In this document: in pieces, positions 16,637 through 24,550 of the stretch | Position numbering within the stretch: position 1 is the first letter of the stretch | Layout: every line of letters starts with the position of its first letter | Assembly: GCA_947466075.1 (NCBI GenBank) | Contig: CANIBP010000006.1 | Coordinates: 62,001 to 126,000, forward strand | Reading direction: 5' to 3' | DNA: 64,000 nucleotides | DNA from: Verrucomicrobiaceae bacterium | GTDB taxonomy: Bacteria > Verrucomicrobiota > Verrucomicrobiia > Verrucomicrobiales > Verrucomicrobiaceae | Translations under genes and position numbers: made by a program | Notes under the pieces: generated by a model | The model's database searches: none | What the model saw: the letters and a program-made list of their open reading frames with translations, nothing else | Told to the model about the DNA's origin: nothing

Positions 16637-18691
16637 ATGAACACCCGTGCCATGCCCCGACCCAATTTGTATTCTGCATTTTGTTGTTTGCAGTTTGCAC
16701 TCATCCTCGCCACCACCGCCTTCTCGCAGGCCACTTTCCCCACTCCCGCGCTCACTGGCATCTCACCACTCGGGTCCAAAGCTAGCACAACACTCGATCT
16801 CACGCTCCGTGGCACGGATCTCGATGCGCCCACCGCCATCCTGCTCAATGAGCGCTCGATTCCTGCCAAGAGCACCAAGCCGAATGTCCTGAGCATCACG
16901 CTGCCCACCGATCTCAAGCCCGCGCTTTACGATCTCCGCTTCGTTGGCCGTTACGGCGTCTCCAATCCGCGTGCCTTTGAAATCAGCACGCTCGACACCG
17001 TCGAATCGCCCGGCACCAACACCAAGGCAGACAAAGCACTCAAAGTCGCTCTCAACACCGCTATCCAAGGCACCTTCAAGTCTGGCTCACCTCATTGGTT
17101 CACCATCGACGCTAAGAGCGGCCAAACGATCACCGCCAGCTTCAGCGGTCGTCGATTCGACACGCGCACCGAACTCCTTGCGACACTCAGCGCTCTCACA
17201 GGCCGCGAACTCGCCCGCATGCGCGGCGGAGTGCTCACCTTCACCGCCAAAGCCGACGCCACCTACCGCCTCCGCTTGAACGATCTCATGTTCCGCTCTG
17301 GCGAAGACTACGCCTACCGCGTCACTGTCACCGACAAACCAGTTCCACCTCGTCCGCCAAGCCCAACCACTCCGACGAGCCTGACCATCCCCGCAACCAT
17401 TCAAAGCTCGTTCCTGCCTCAAGGAGCACCTTCCATCTTCGATCTCCCCTTCAAAGCCAACGACAAGTTCATCCTCGAAGTCCACTCCCATCAACTCGGC
17501 TATGCCACTGACCCTCAGCTCATCATCGAAAACGTCAAAAAAGACGCTGCTGGCAAAGAAACTGTGAGCGCGCAGGCTGAGATCGCCGATGCACCCGCCA
17601 TTTCACCCGCTCCGAGCATCAACATCGCCAATCGCGATCCCTCGTATGCATTCGAAGCCAAAGCCGATGGCGTCTTCCGCCTCTCCCTCAGTGACGCCTT
17701 CAATTCCACCAATCCCTTTGAACTTTGCATCCTCAAAGAAGCGCCCAAGCCCGCGACTGTCATCGCCATCAACGCAACACTACCGAAAGCCGCCAACGCC
17801 AAAACCGGCGACCTCGGTAGCGCCAATGTTCCGCGCAACGGCATCGCTGCTTTTGAAGTCATCGCCCCCAATCGCAACGCACTTAGCGAACCCATTGAAC
17901 TGAAAGCCGAAAACCTTCCCGCCGGCGTCACCTGCCTCGGCGGCTTTATCGGCAAAGGTCAATCGCTCGGCTACATCGCCTTCCAAGCCACCGCCGATGC
18001 TCCCGCAGGCGGCACCATCCTCAGCGGCATTCCAAAGAGCCAGTTCGTCAGCTTCCCCGTCGCCGATGCCACCAAGGACAACGTCCTCTACCGCAGCACA
18101 GGCGCACCCGCCCTTGGTGTCAGCACCCAAACAGCCCCCGCACTCATTCAAACCGAGAAGACGGACCTCCTCGAAGTTGCTGCCGATGCCAAACTCGACA
18201 TCCCGCTCAAAGTCACGCGTCACGCCGATTTTGCCGACGCCCTCAAGCTCAAAGCCCTCGGCCTCATCGACGCCGCCAAAGCCCCGGAGGCTGATATCGC
18301 CGCCAAAGCCAACACAGGCAAATTCACGCTCGATGTGAAGACACTCAAGCTCGCCCCCGGCGACTACGGCTTCATCCTCCAAGGCCCCGCCAAGATGAAA
18401 ATCCGCCGCAACGTTGAAGAACTCACCGCCGCCGAGTCCGACGCCAAAAAAGCCATCGAAGCTCAAGCCGCCGCCAAAAAGCAACTCGAAGCTGCCACCG
18501 CCGATGCCACGCCCAAAAAAGCCGATCTCGTCAAAGCCGCCACCGCCGCCCAGAAGCTCGCAGACACTGCTAAAACAGACGCCGACAAACTCGTCAAAGA
18601 CCTCACCGCTAAAGCCGTGGCCAAAGAAGCCACCTTCATCGTGTACTCCAATCCCATCCGCATTCGCGTAAAGGAAGTGGCGAAGAAATGA
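16637..18691 (+). CDS. Exported PPC-domain protein with C-terminal Ala/Lys coiled coil
   Basis: The 684-residue product has a signal peptide (LYSAFCCLQFALILATTAFSQA). It begins with an Ig/TIG-like region (TGISPLGSKASTTLDLTLRGTDL) and then a bacterial pre-peptidase C-terminal-like (PPC) domain: GTFKSGSPHWFTIDAKSGQ, GGVLTFTAKADATYRLRLNDL. Near the C-terminus, about 590-670, lies an Ala/Lys/Asp-rich coiled coil (SDAKKAIEAQAAAKKQLEAA). No catalytic motif is visible. It is the usual third member of DUF1549/DUF1553-DUF1501-PPC clusters and is probably a periplasmic scaffold or binding protein. I chose the ATG at 16637 because it starts the signal; a GTG at 16595 is in frame but has no signal-like sequence. 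Confidence 0.88.
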   Translation: MNTRAMPRPNLYSAFCCLQFALILATTAFSQATFPTPALTGISPLGSKASTTLDLTLRGTDLDAPTAILLNERSIPAKSTKPNVLSITLPTDLKPALYDLRFVGRYGVSNPRAFEISTLDTVESPGTNTKADKALKVALNTAIQGTFKSGSPHWFTIDAKSGQTITASFSGRRFDTRTELLATLSALTGRELARMRGGVLTFTAKADATYRLRLNDLMFRSGEDYAYRVTVTDKPVPPRPPSPTTPTSLTIPATIQSSFLPQGAPSIFDLPFKANDKFILEVHSHQLGYATDPQLIIENVKKDAAGKETVSAQAEIADAPAISPAPSINIANRDPSYAFEAKADGVFRLSLSDAFNSTNPFELCILKEAPKPATVIAINATLPKAANAKTGDLGSANVPRNGIAAFEVIAPNRNALSEPIELKAENLPAGVTCLGGFIGKGQSLGYIAFQATADAPAGGTILSGIPKSQFVSFPVADATKDNVLYRSTGAPALGVSTQTAPALIQTEKTDLLEVAADAKLDIPLKVTRHADFADALKLKALGLIDAAKAPEADIAAKANTGKFTLDVKTLKLAPGDYGFILQGPAKMKIRRNVEELTAAESDAKKAIEAQAAAKKQLEAATADATPKKADLVKAATAAQKLADTAKTDADKLVKDLTAKAVAKEATFIVYSNPIRIRVKEVAKK

Positions 18692-18723
18692 GGTCAAGGA
18701 GTGCCGTCTTGACCTCCTTGACC
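18692..18723. terminator. Candidate hairpin between convergent genes
   Basis: GGTCAAGGAG (18692-18701) pairs perfectly with CTCCTTGACC (18714-18723) around a 12-base loop, in the 59-base gap between two convergent stop codons. It could end transcription from both sides. No T-tract follows on either strand, so the call is tentative. Confidence 0.4.
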
Positions 18724-18750
18724 AAGCGCAGCGCTTAACCGGCGAAGCCG

Positions 18751-21700
18751 TTACTTCATCGGATGCAGCTTGAGCAGCTCATCCGTCGTGAAAAGCATCA
18801 TGCGGCCGGGGTTGGCGGCGCGGACGGCTTTGACTTCGGCGGGAGTGATGGGGTCGGCTTTGTTGCCGAAGTTGTTGCGGACGAAGGTGAGGACGTTGGC
18901 GATTTCTTCGTCTTTGAGCATGCCGCCGAAGGGTGTCATGGGGACCTGGCCGTTGTATTCTTTGTCGCCGACTTTGATGGGGCCCATGAGGCCGTACATG
19001 GCGATCTTGATGAGGCGGTCGCGGTCGGTGGTGACCCAGGGGCTGTTGACGATGCTGGGGAAGGCGGGATCGAGTCCGGCGCCATTTGATTGATGGCAGG
19101 TGACGCAGTGGCCTTCGCGAAAATAGACTTCCTGACCGGCGGTGAACTGGCCTTTGGCGACCGCGCTGAGATGCGCGGGTGGTGGCACGACTTTGTACTC
19201 GGGGCGCACGACTTCGATGACGCCAGCGAGGCGATCTGCGGCGGTTTTGGCGGCGGCTTTGTTCCAATCGTCGAGCGGGAGCTTTGAGGCGATGGCGACG
19301 ATGTTTTTCGCGGCGGGAATGTTCGGCAACCAACTTGCGGCAACGATGGCTTCGAGTCGCACGCGACCGTGTTCGTCCGCAGCGGCTTTCTCGAGCAAAG
19401 CGACGTGGTCGGCGATGCGGTGCGTGTTGTAGCGCAGCACGCGAACAGCAGCGGCGCGGGCGTGGAAGTCGCTGGAGGCGAGAAGTTCGCGCAGCAGGCC
19501 TTCATCGGCCTGATTAAGGCCCCAGGTGGTCCAGAGAGCTTCGAGCTTGGCGTGCGTGTCCTTTTGCTCAGCAGCCCAGGCTTTGACAGCAGGTAGCACT
19601 TCGCTGGCTGGACGACCGCGCAGCTCGCGGCGGGTGCGGTAGCGCTCACGCAGCTCAGGGGCTTTCAAATTTTCCAACAGCGCAGCGATGGGTGCTCCAG
19701 CGACGGGCGCGGCCTTTACCAGCGGACGGCTCGGATAGGTGATGCGGTAGATGCGGCCATGCACATGATCGCGCAGCGGATCGCGAGCGTTGTGCTGCAT
19801 GTGGCCGATGAGCACGTTGTGCCAGTCGATGACGTAGAGGCTGCCATCGGGTGCGAATTCGAGATCGACGGGACGGAAGTTGCCGTCGGTGCTCTTCAGC
19901 AAGTCGTGGCGATGCGCGGTCTTCCAACCGGTGCCGTCGTCTTCGATTTTCACCTGCTTCACGCCGAGGAAACCGATGGCGTTGCCATAGATGAGGTCGC
20001 CCTGCACTTCGTCGGGGAAATGGCGGCTGCTGACGACTTCGAGGCCGCTGGTCGGACGCACTTTATGATCAGGCGGCACGAGATCGGCGGTGGATGGCGT
20101 CTTGCTGCCAAAGGCAGGCTTCACTTCGACAGGCAGCGCCCAGTTCATCGTGGTGCCGGAAGTGTGGAGCAGGAAATCCTGGCCCCATTGATCAAACGTG
20201 AAGCCCCATGGATTTGGGATGCTCATCTGAATGGTGCGCTCCAGCATGCCACGCTGCGGGCTGTAGCGGAAGAAGCCGCCATCGACGCAGCGGACGGGGC
20301 CGTAGGGCGTTTCGATGTTCGAGTGGAGGAAGACGCCCTCGCAAAGCATGAAGGCACCGCTCGGGTCGGCGCTGAAGGCGCTGATGGCGTGATGCGTGTC
20401 ATGCGTATCGAAGCCTCCGAGCACGATCTCCACGCTGTCGGCCTTGTCGTCGCCGTTGGTGTCGCGGATGAGCACGAGGTTCGGCTCCTGCGTCACATAC
20501 ACGCCTTCCGGTGCGAACTCGAAGCCGATGGGCAAATGCAGTTTGTCAGCGAAGACGGTTTCTTTGTCCGCTTTGCCGTCGCCGTTGATGTCTTCATAAA
20601 TGAGCAGCTTGTCGTCCGGCATGGCATCACCAGCGCGATAATGCGGATAGGTCGGCATCGTGGCGACCCACAGGCGGCCTTTGTTGTCGAAGCTCATCTG
20701 CATCGGGTTGGCGAGATTCGGGAACTCTTTTTCGGAGGCGAAAAGCTCGACCTTGTAGCCCTCCGGCACGGTGAGGGACTTCACAGCCTCCTCGCCATAA
20801 AGATACTTCTCGCTGCCGTTCTTCGCGCTCGGTGCGTAGTTCGTCGGCACGGGTGGGAGCACGTGAGTCTTGCTTTCATCGACTTTGATCTCGGTCGTTT
20901 TGCTGCTGGCGACGTTGTGGATCAAATCATCGCGCAGCGCGGTCATCTCGCGGGTCTTCTTGATCTCATCGGGATAGTTTTGCGGGCCATACGGGCTGTA
21001 GCGGCGGCCATGGGCATGCACGCCGTTGAGGATGTTGTAGTCGCTGTTCCAGAACCAATCCTTCTCCTTCACCGCCGCGAGCACTTTGGCCGGATCAGCC
21101 TTCGATTCGCGGCTCTGGTGGCCGTAGATGCCGGTGGCGAGCAGTTCGGCGACTTGCTCGTAACCTTTCTCCGTCGGCACAAAGCCGCCGGAGGTGAAGG
21201 ACTCGCCGCCTTTGGAGTAAATCGACTTCGCGGGCGAGAAGAGATCGATGTAGGTGAGCTTGTGCTTCTTCGCGACGTTCTCGATCGCGGCGGCGTAGAG
21301 CAGCAGGTTGGAGTTCTCCACATCGCCCTTTGGCAGATCGCGTTTCGCGCTTTGATCTTCATACGCGATGGGGCTGACGAGCACGATACGCGGCGCGGTC
21401 TTGCCGTTGTAGGCTTTGCTCAATGTGTGGACGACCCAGGCGTCGAGTTCCGCTTCGAAGTTGCCCACTTTGCTCGGGCCATCGAACGACTCGTTGTAGC
21501 CGAAGAAGCCAACCACTGTGTCCGCCTTCAGATGCGTGAGCCATTGATCCGGCGTGGCGTAAAAGCCCTGGCCGTTGTGGATCGGCTTGTCAGGATGAAA
21601 TTTCTCCGCGCCGGGAAATGCCCACTGCGATGCACGCGACGGATGCGGACGGAAGCCCGGTGTGTCGCCGACGTGGCCCATGTTGCGGAAGAAGAGGTCG

Positions 21701-22947
21701 CGGTCGGGGTAACGAAGCTGCAGCTCCGTCTCGATGCGGCTGTACCAGGTGTCACGCTCGGCGAGGCCATTGCCCACCAGCACGATGTGCTCGCCATTCA
21801 CCGGTGGTGCGACGTTTTGATCGCGAGCCGTCGTGGCAGCCGCAGGCTCTGTGCTGGGCTGATGCGGAGCCGCTGCGGGCTTCTCTTCCTTCTTCCTATC
21901 CTTTTTACCGTCGCCTTTCTTGGCGGCCTCTTGCTTGGTTTTGTCCTCAGGAAGGCCCATGGATGGGCTGCTACCCGTTGCAAAGTCACCGGGCTTCAAA
22001 TTGCGCTGCTTGTAGTAGTCGCTTTTGACTGCGGAGTAAAAAGTCGGGTTAAACGGATCGATGAAGGCCACATCTGCCTTGGCAGGCACTTCAAGAGCGA
22101 GCAAATGATGCGCCGCGTTCACGATAAGGCGACGCAGGTTTTCATCCGCAAAATCGACTGAGGCACCCATGGTCGTGCAGAAGGATTTACCCTTCGTCTG
22201 GCCATCCGGCGCGGTGTAGCTATGCAGCCATGCCAGCGGCATCATGGGCTCGTTCTTTGTGCCTGCGACTGCCTTCGACTTCGGATCAAGTGACTCCGTG
22301 ACCTGACCACGCAGCAGAATGGTGTCATTCTCCGGTTTCAGATTCACCACGCCATAGACATCGGTGGTGCCAAAAATCTCGCCCACGCCACGCAACACGG
22401 CATTCGAGCCATTCGCAGATTCCACGACACTGCGCGTTCCTTCTTTTTTGTGTGAACCATGATGATTCACCCATTTCTCGCCGAGGATTTTCAGCCCGAA
22501 CTCACTCCATTTGAAGTCGCCCGTCTTCGCGCCGCCGCTGAAGGCATGCGTCGCCGTGCGGAAGCCGATCACCGGCTTCCCCGCATTGAGGAATTTCGCG
22601 AAGTTCGCCAAATGCTCATCTGGCAACTGACGAAAACGCGTGCCGATGATCAAGAGGTCCGCATCCGCCAGCATTTCGGTGCCACGGATGTTCTTCTGGT
22701 TGTTCGGGTCGATGTAACCCGCCTTGTCGTCCGTGGAGAAAAGCACGATGCAGTTGAAGCCATGCTTCTTGGCCAAAATCTTCGCCAGCATCGGCATCGA
22801 CTCCTCCGTGCGGTATTCCTCATCGCCCGCCACCAGCACGATTTTCTTCCCACCACCAGCTCCGCCCGGATTCGCAGCGATTTCGAGATATTCCTGCGCG
22901 GACGCGAACGAGCCAAGCAGAGCGAGTGATAAGAGGAGGTACTTCAT
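18751..22947 (-). CDS. Giant exported fusion: ThuA, SGNH-like, PVC-type dehydrogenase, HEAT, cytochrome c
   Basis: This 1398-residue protein has a signal peptide (MKYLLLSLALLGSFASA). A ThuA-like amidotransferase-fold domain spans about 35-290, including GKPVIGFRTATHAF. After a Lys/Pro/Ala linker (335-385) comes an SGNH-like domain (about 386-610) in which the catalytic GDS is GNG (392-394) and the DxxH block reads GGFVPTEKGY, so it is probably inactive. The PVC-type membrane-bound dehydrogenase propeller (TIGR02604-like) runs from about 715 to 1070 with DINGDGKAD and DTNGDDKAD loops. HEAT-like helices follow (about 1090-1240), and then a C-terminal cytochrome c with CVTCH at 1281-1285 and a likely Met ligand in QVPMTPFGG. 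It likely oxidises a sugar-type substrate in the periplasm; the substrate is unknown. A 15-bp motif upstream is shared with the sigma gene. Confidence 0.93.
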   Translation of the reverse strand: MKYLLLSLALLGSFASAQEYLEIAANPGGAGGGKKIVLVAGDEEYRTEESMPMLAKILAKKHGFNCIVLFSTDDKAGYIDPNNQKNIRGTEMLADADLLIIGTRFRQLPDEHLANFAKFLNAGKPVIGFRTATHAFSGGAKTGDFKWSEFGLKILGEKWVNHHGSHKKEGTRSVVESANGSNAVLRGVGEIFGTTDVYGVVNLKPENDTILLRGQVTESLDPKSKAVAGTKNEPMMPLAWLHSYTAPDGQTKGKSFCTTMGASVDFADENLRRLIVNAAHHLLALEVPAKADVAFIDPFNPTFYSAVKSDYYKQRNLKPGDFATGSSPSMGLPEDKTKQEAAKKGDGKKDRKKEEKPAAAPHQPSTEPAAATTARDQNVAPPVNGEHIVLVGNGLAERDTWYSRIETELQLRYPDRDLFFRNMGHVGDTPGFRPHPSRASQWAFPGAEKFHPDKPIHNGQGFYATPDQWLTHLKADTVVGFFGYNESFDGPSKVGNFEAELDAWVVHTLSKAYNGKTAPRIVLVSPIAYEDQSAKRDLPKGDVENSNLLLYAAAIENVAKKHKLTYIDLFSPAKSIYSKGGESFTSGGFVPTEKGYEQVAELLATGIYGHQSRESKADPAKVLAAVKEKDWFWNSDYNILNGVHAHGRRYSPYGPQNYPDEIKKTREMTALRDDLIHNVASSKTTEIKVDESKTHVLPPVPTNYAPSAKNGSEKYLYGEEAVKSLTVPEGYKVELFASEKEFPNLANPMQMSFDNKGRLWVATMPTYPHYRAGDAMPDDKLLIYEDINGDGKADKETVFADKLHLPIGFEFAPEGVYVTQEPNLVLIRDTNGDDKADSVEIVLGGFDTHDTHHAISAFSADPSGAFMLCEGVFLHSNIETPYGPVRCVDGGFFRYSPQRGMLERTIQMSIPNPWGFTFDQWGQDFLLHTSGTTMNWALPVEVKPAFGSKTPSTADLVPPDHKVRPTSGLEVVSSRHFPDEVQGDLIYGNAIGFLGVKQVKIEDDGTGWKTAHRHDLLKSTDGNFRPVDLEFAPDGSLYVIDWHNVLIGHMQHNARDPLRDHVHGRIYRITYPSRPLVKAAPVAGAPIAALLENLKAPELRERYRTRRELRGRPASEVLPAVKAWAAEQKDTHAKLEALWTTWGLNQADEGLLRELLASSDFHARAAAVRVLRYNTHRIADHVALLEKAAADEHGRVRLEAIVAASWLPNIPAAKNIVAIASKLPLDDWNKAAAKTAADRLAGVIEVVRPEYKVVPPPAHLSAVAKGQFTAGQEVYFREGHCVTCHQSNGAGLDPAFPSIVNSPWVTTDRDRLIKIAMYGLMGPIKVGDKEYNGQVPMTPFGGMLKDEEIANVLTFVRNNFGNKADPITPAEVKAVRAANPGRMMLFTTDELLKLHPMK

Positions 22948-22992
22948 GGTTGGGAAAAAACTGCGGGGAGCCGATATACCGCATCAGGCGGC

Positions 22993-23007
22993 AAAACCGG
23001 ACAAGAA
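22993..23007 (-). promoter_or_regulatory. Candidate ECF promoter element TTCTTGTCCGGTTTT
   Basis: On the minus strand this 15-base sequence ends 45 bases before the ATG at 22947. The identical 15-mer lies upstream of the ECF sigma gene at 49444-49458, also on the minus strand. Here the downstream sequence contains GGTATATC about 13 bases further on, which could be a -10 element. A second GTCCGG occurs just upstream. It is a candidate -35 region recognised by the sigma factor encoded in this window. Confidence 0.45.
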
Positions 23008-23056
23008 AAATGCCGGACGGGAGAATTTTTGACTCCTTTGGGCTGCTACTCGGTCA

Positions 23057-24340
23057 TCACGCCACAATCTCCTTCAGCACGCCCGAGCTGTCGCCATGAC
23101 GCTCGGCATTCACGCCGATGCCATGCAGCATCGTGAGCCAGGTGTTGCAAAGTGGCGTGTCCTTCGGCGCGACGATGTTGTGGCCGAGCTTGATGCCAGC
23201 GCCGCCGCCGGTGAGGATGGTGGGGCAGTTGCTAAGTTCGTGACCGGTGCGGATGTTGCTGCCGTAGGCGAGGGCGATGTTGTCAAAAAGACGCGTGCCG
23301 TCGGATTCCTTGGTGGCCTTGAGTTGGTCGAGGAAGCCGGCCAGAAGTTCGCTTTGCGCGATGTCGCGGCGCTGGGAGGCGTCGAGCTTCTCGCCGAGGG
23401 TGGTGTGGTAGTGGCTCATGTCGTGCGGATGCACTTTGATGTCCATGGCGGTGAGCAGCGTGGCCACGGGCTGGCGGAAGGTCATCACGCGCGTGCTGTC
23501 GGTCTGCATGGCGGCGATCATGATGTCGTAGATGAGCTTGATCTCCTCTCGTCCGTTCACGCCGGGCTGTGGTTCGGTGATGGGGGCCTTCGGGTGCGGG
23601 ACTTCCATCCATTGTTCTTCTTTGGAGAGGCGCGTCTCGATGTCGCGGATGCCCTGGAAGTATTCATCGAGCTTGGCATTGTCGTTCTTCGCAAGGCCGC
23701 GCTGAAGGGACTTGGCGTTGTCGAGCACGGCGTCGAGCACGCTGCGTTTCTGGGCGAGCATAGCTTGCTGTTGAGAGAGCGGTGTGGTGTCCTTGGCAAA
23801 GAGCCGGTGAAAGGCGGAGACGGGGCCATTTTGACCGCCGACGGGTTTGCCACTCACGTCCCAGGCCATCGAGAGGCCAGGCCCATGTCCGCTCATGTCG
23901 CCGCTTTCACTGCTGTTGAACTGCAGGGAGGCAAAGCGAGTGTGCATGCCGAGCTGCGCGGCGGCGACTTGGTCTGCGCTGATGCTGTTGTGAAAGCTTT
24001 GTCCCGCCTGCGCATAACGGTTCGCGCCCGTGAGCCACATGGTGCTGCCCCAGTGGCCTTCGTTGCTGTATTTGTTCCAAAGTCCCTGCACGACGCTGAA
24101 GTCCTTCTGGTGCCGCGCGAGCGGTGCGAGGCCGACGGGCAAGGTGTAGTCAGTGCCAGGCGTTTTGATGTCAGGATACCAAGTCGGCTCCGTGATGCCC
24201 CAGCCGAAGCCGAGGAAGATGAGGCGCTTCGGCGGTGTCGCAGCCGCGGCGGAGGCGAAACGTCGGAAGCCGAGTGATGCGAGCGCGGGCAGTGCGATGA
24301 GCGCGGTGCTGGATTGGAGAAAGTGACGACGTGTTTTCAT
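23057..24340 (-). CDS. DUF1552 family exported protein
   Basis: The 427-residue protein begins MKTRRHFLQSSTALIALPALASLG, with a twin-arginine-like start (TRRHFLQ). The DUF1552 (PF07586) body follows, with GWGITEPTWYPDIKTPGTDY, GHWGSTMWLTGANRY, FHNSISADQVAA and a C-terminal GGAGIKLGHNIVAPKDTPLCNTW fragment. DUF1552 shares the fold family of DUF1501 and is nearly always adjacent to a DUF1592-type cytochrome, as here, where that gene ends 211 bases upstream. The biochemical role is unknown. The gap to the upstream gene holds a palindromic repeat. Confidence 0.92.
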   Translation of the reverse strand: MKTRRHFLQSSTALIALPALASLGFRRFASAAAATPPKRLIFLGFGWGITEPTWYPDIKTPGTDYTLPVGLAPLARHQKDFSVVQGLWNKYSNEGHWGSTMWLTGANRYAQAGQSFHNSISADQVAAAQLGMHTRFASLQFNSSESGDMSGHGPGLSMAWDVSGKPVGGQNGPVSAFHRLFAKDTTPLSQQQAMLAQKRSVLDAVLDNAKSLQRGLAKNDNAKLDEYFQGIRDIETRLSKEEQWMEVPHPKAPITEPQPGVNGREEIKLIYDIMIAAMQTDSTRVMTFRQPVATLLTAMDIKVHPHDMSHYHTTLGEKLDASQRRDIAQSELLAGFLDQLKATKESDGTRLFDNIALAYGSNIRTGHELSNCPTILTGGGAGIKLGHNIVAPKDTPLCNTWLTMLHGIGVNAERHGDSSGVLKEIVA

Positions 24341-24411
24341 GGAGTGGTGAATTTGTGATGCTTCAAAGTAGGGTCGCGGGAGTGCTCATCGAACCCGAAG
24401 GGTTCCAAGCG

Positions 24412-24473
24412 ATTAGCCGGTGGTTGAGCAAATCACCATCCGGTGGTGTCGCTTCGCTCAACCGCCGGCTAAT
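24412..24473. repeat. Palindromic element with 18-bp arms between DUF1592 and DUF1552 genes
   Basis: ATTAGCCGGTGGTTGAGC (24412-24429) and GCTCAACCGCCGGCTAAT (24456-24473) are inverted repeats matching at 17 of 18 positions. The 26-base spacer itself contains a small CACCATCCGGTGGTG palindrome. The element occupies most of the only sizeable gap between two functionally paired genes. Its 12-mer TCGCTTCGCTCA recurs at 49574-49585. It is probably a dispersed repetitive palindrome, or an mRNA stem-loop between the two genes. Confidence 0.6.
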
Positions 24474-24550
24474 GGCTGGGATGCCTTCGGCATCGGTGCT
24501 GAAGAAGCTCATGGACTTGGAAATGGATGATTGAATTGGGGTCAACGTCT

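Noticed and set aside
19759..22161. An 800-codon plus-strand open frame opposite the giant gene at 18751-22947
   Set aside because: It is antisense to a gene with clear signal peptide and domain motifs. Long antisense frames are expected in GC-rich coding DNA, and its translation is rich in His, Arg, Val and Ala without any recognisable motif.
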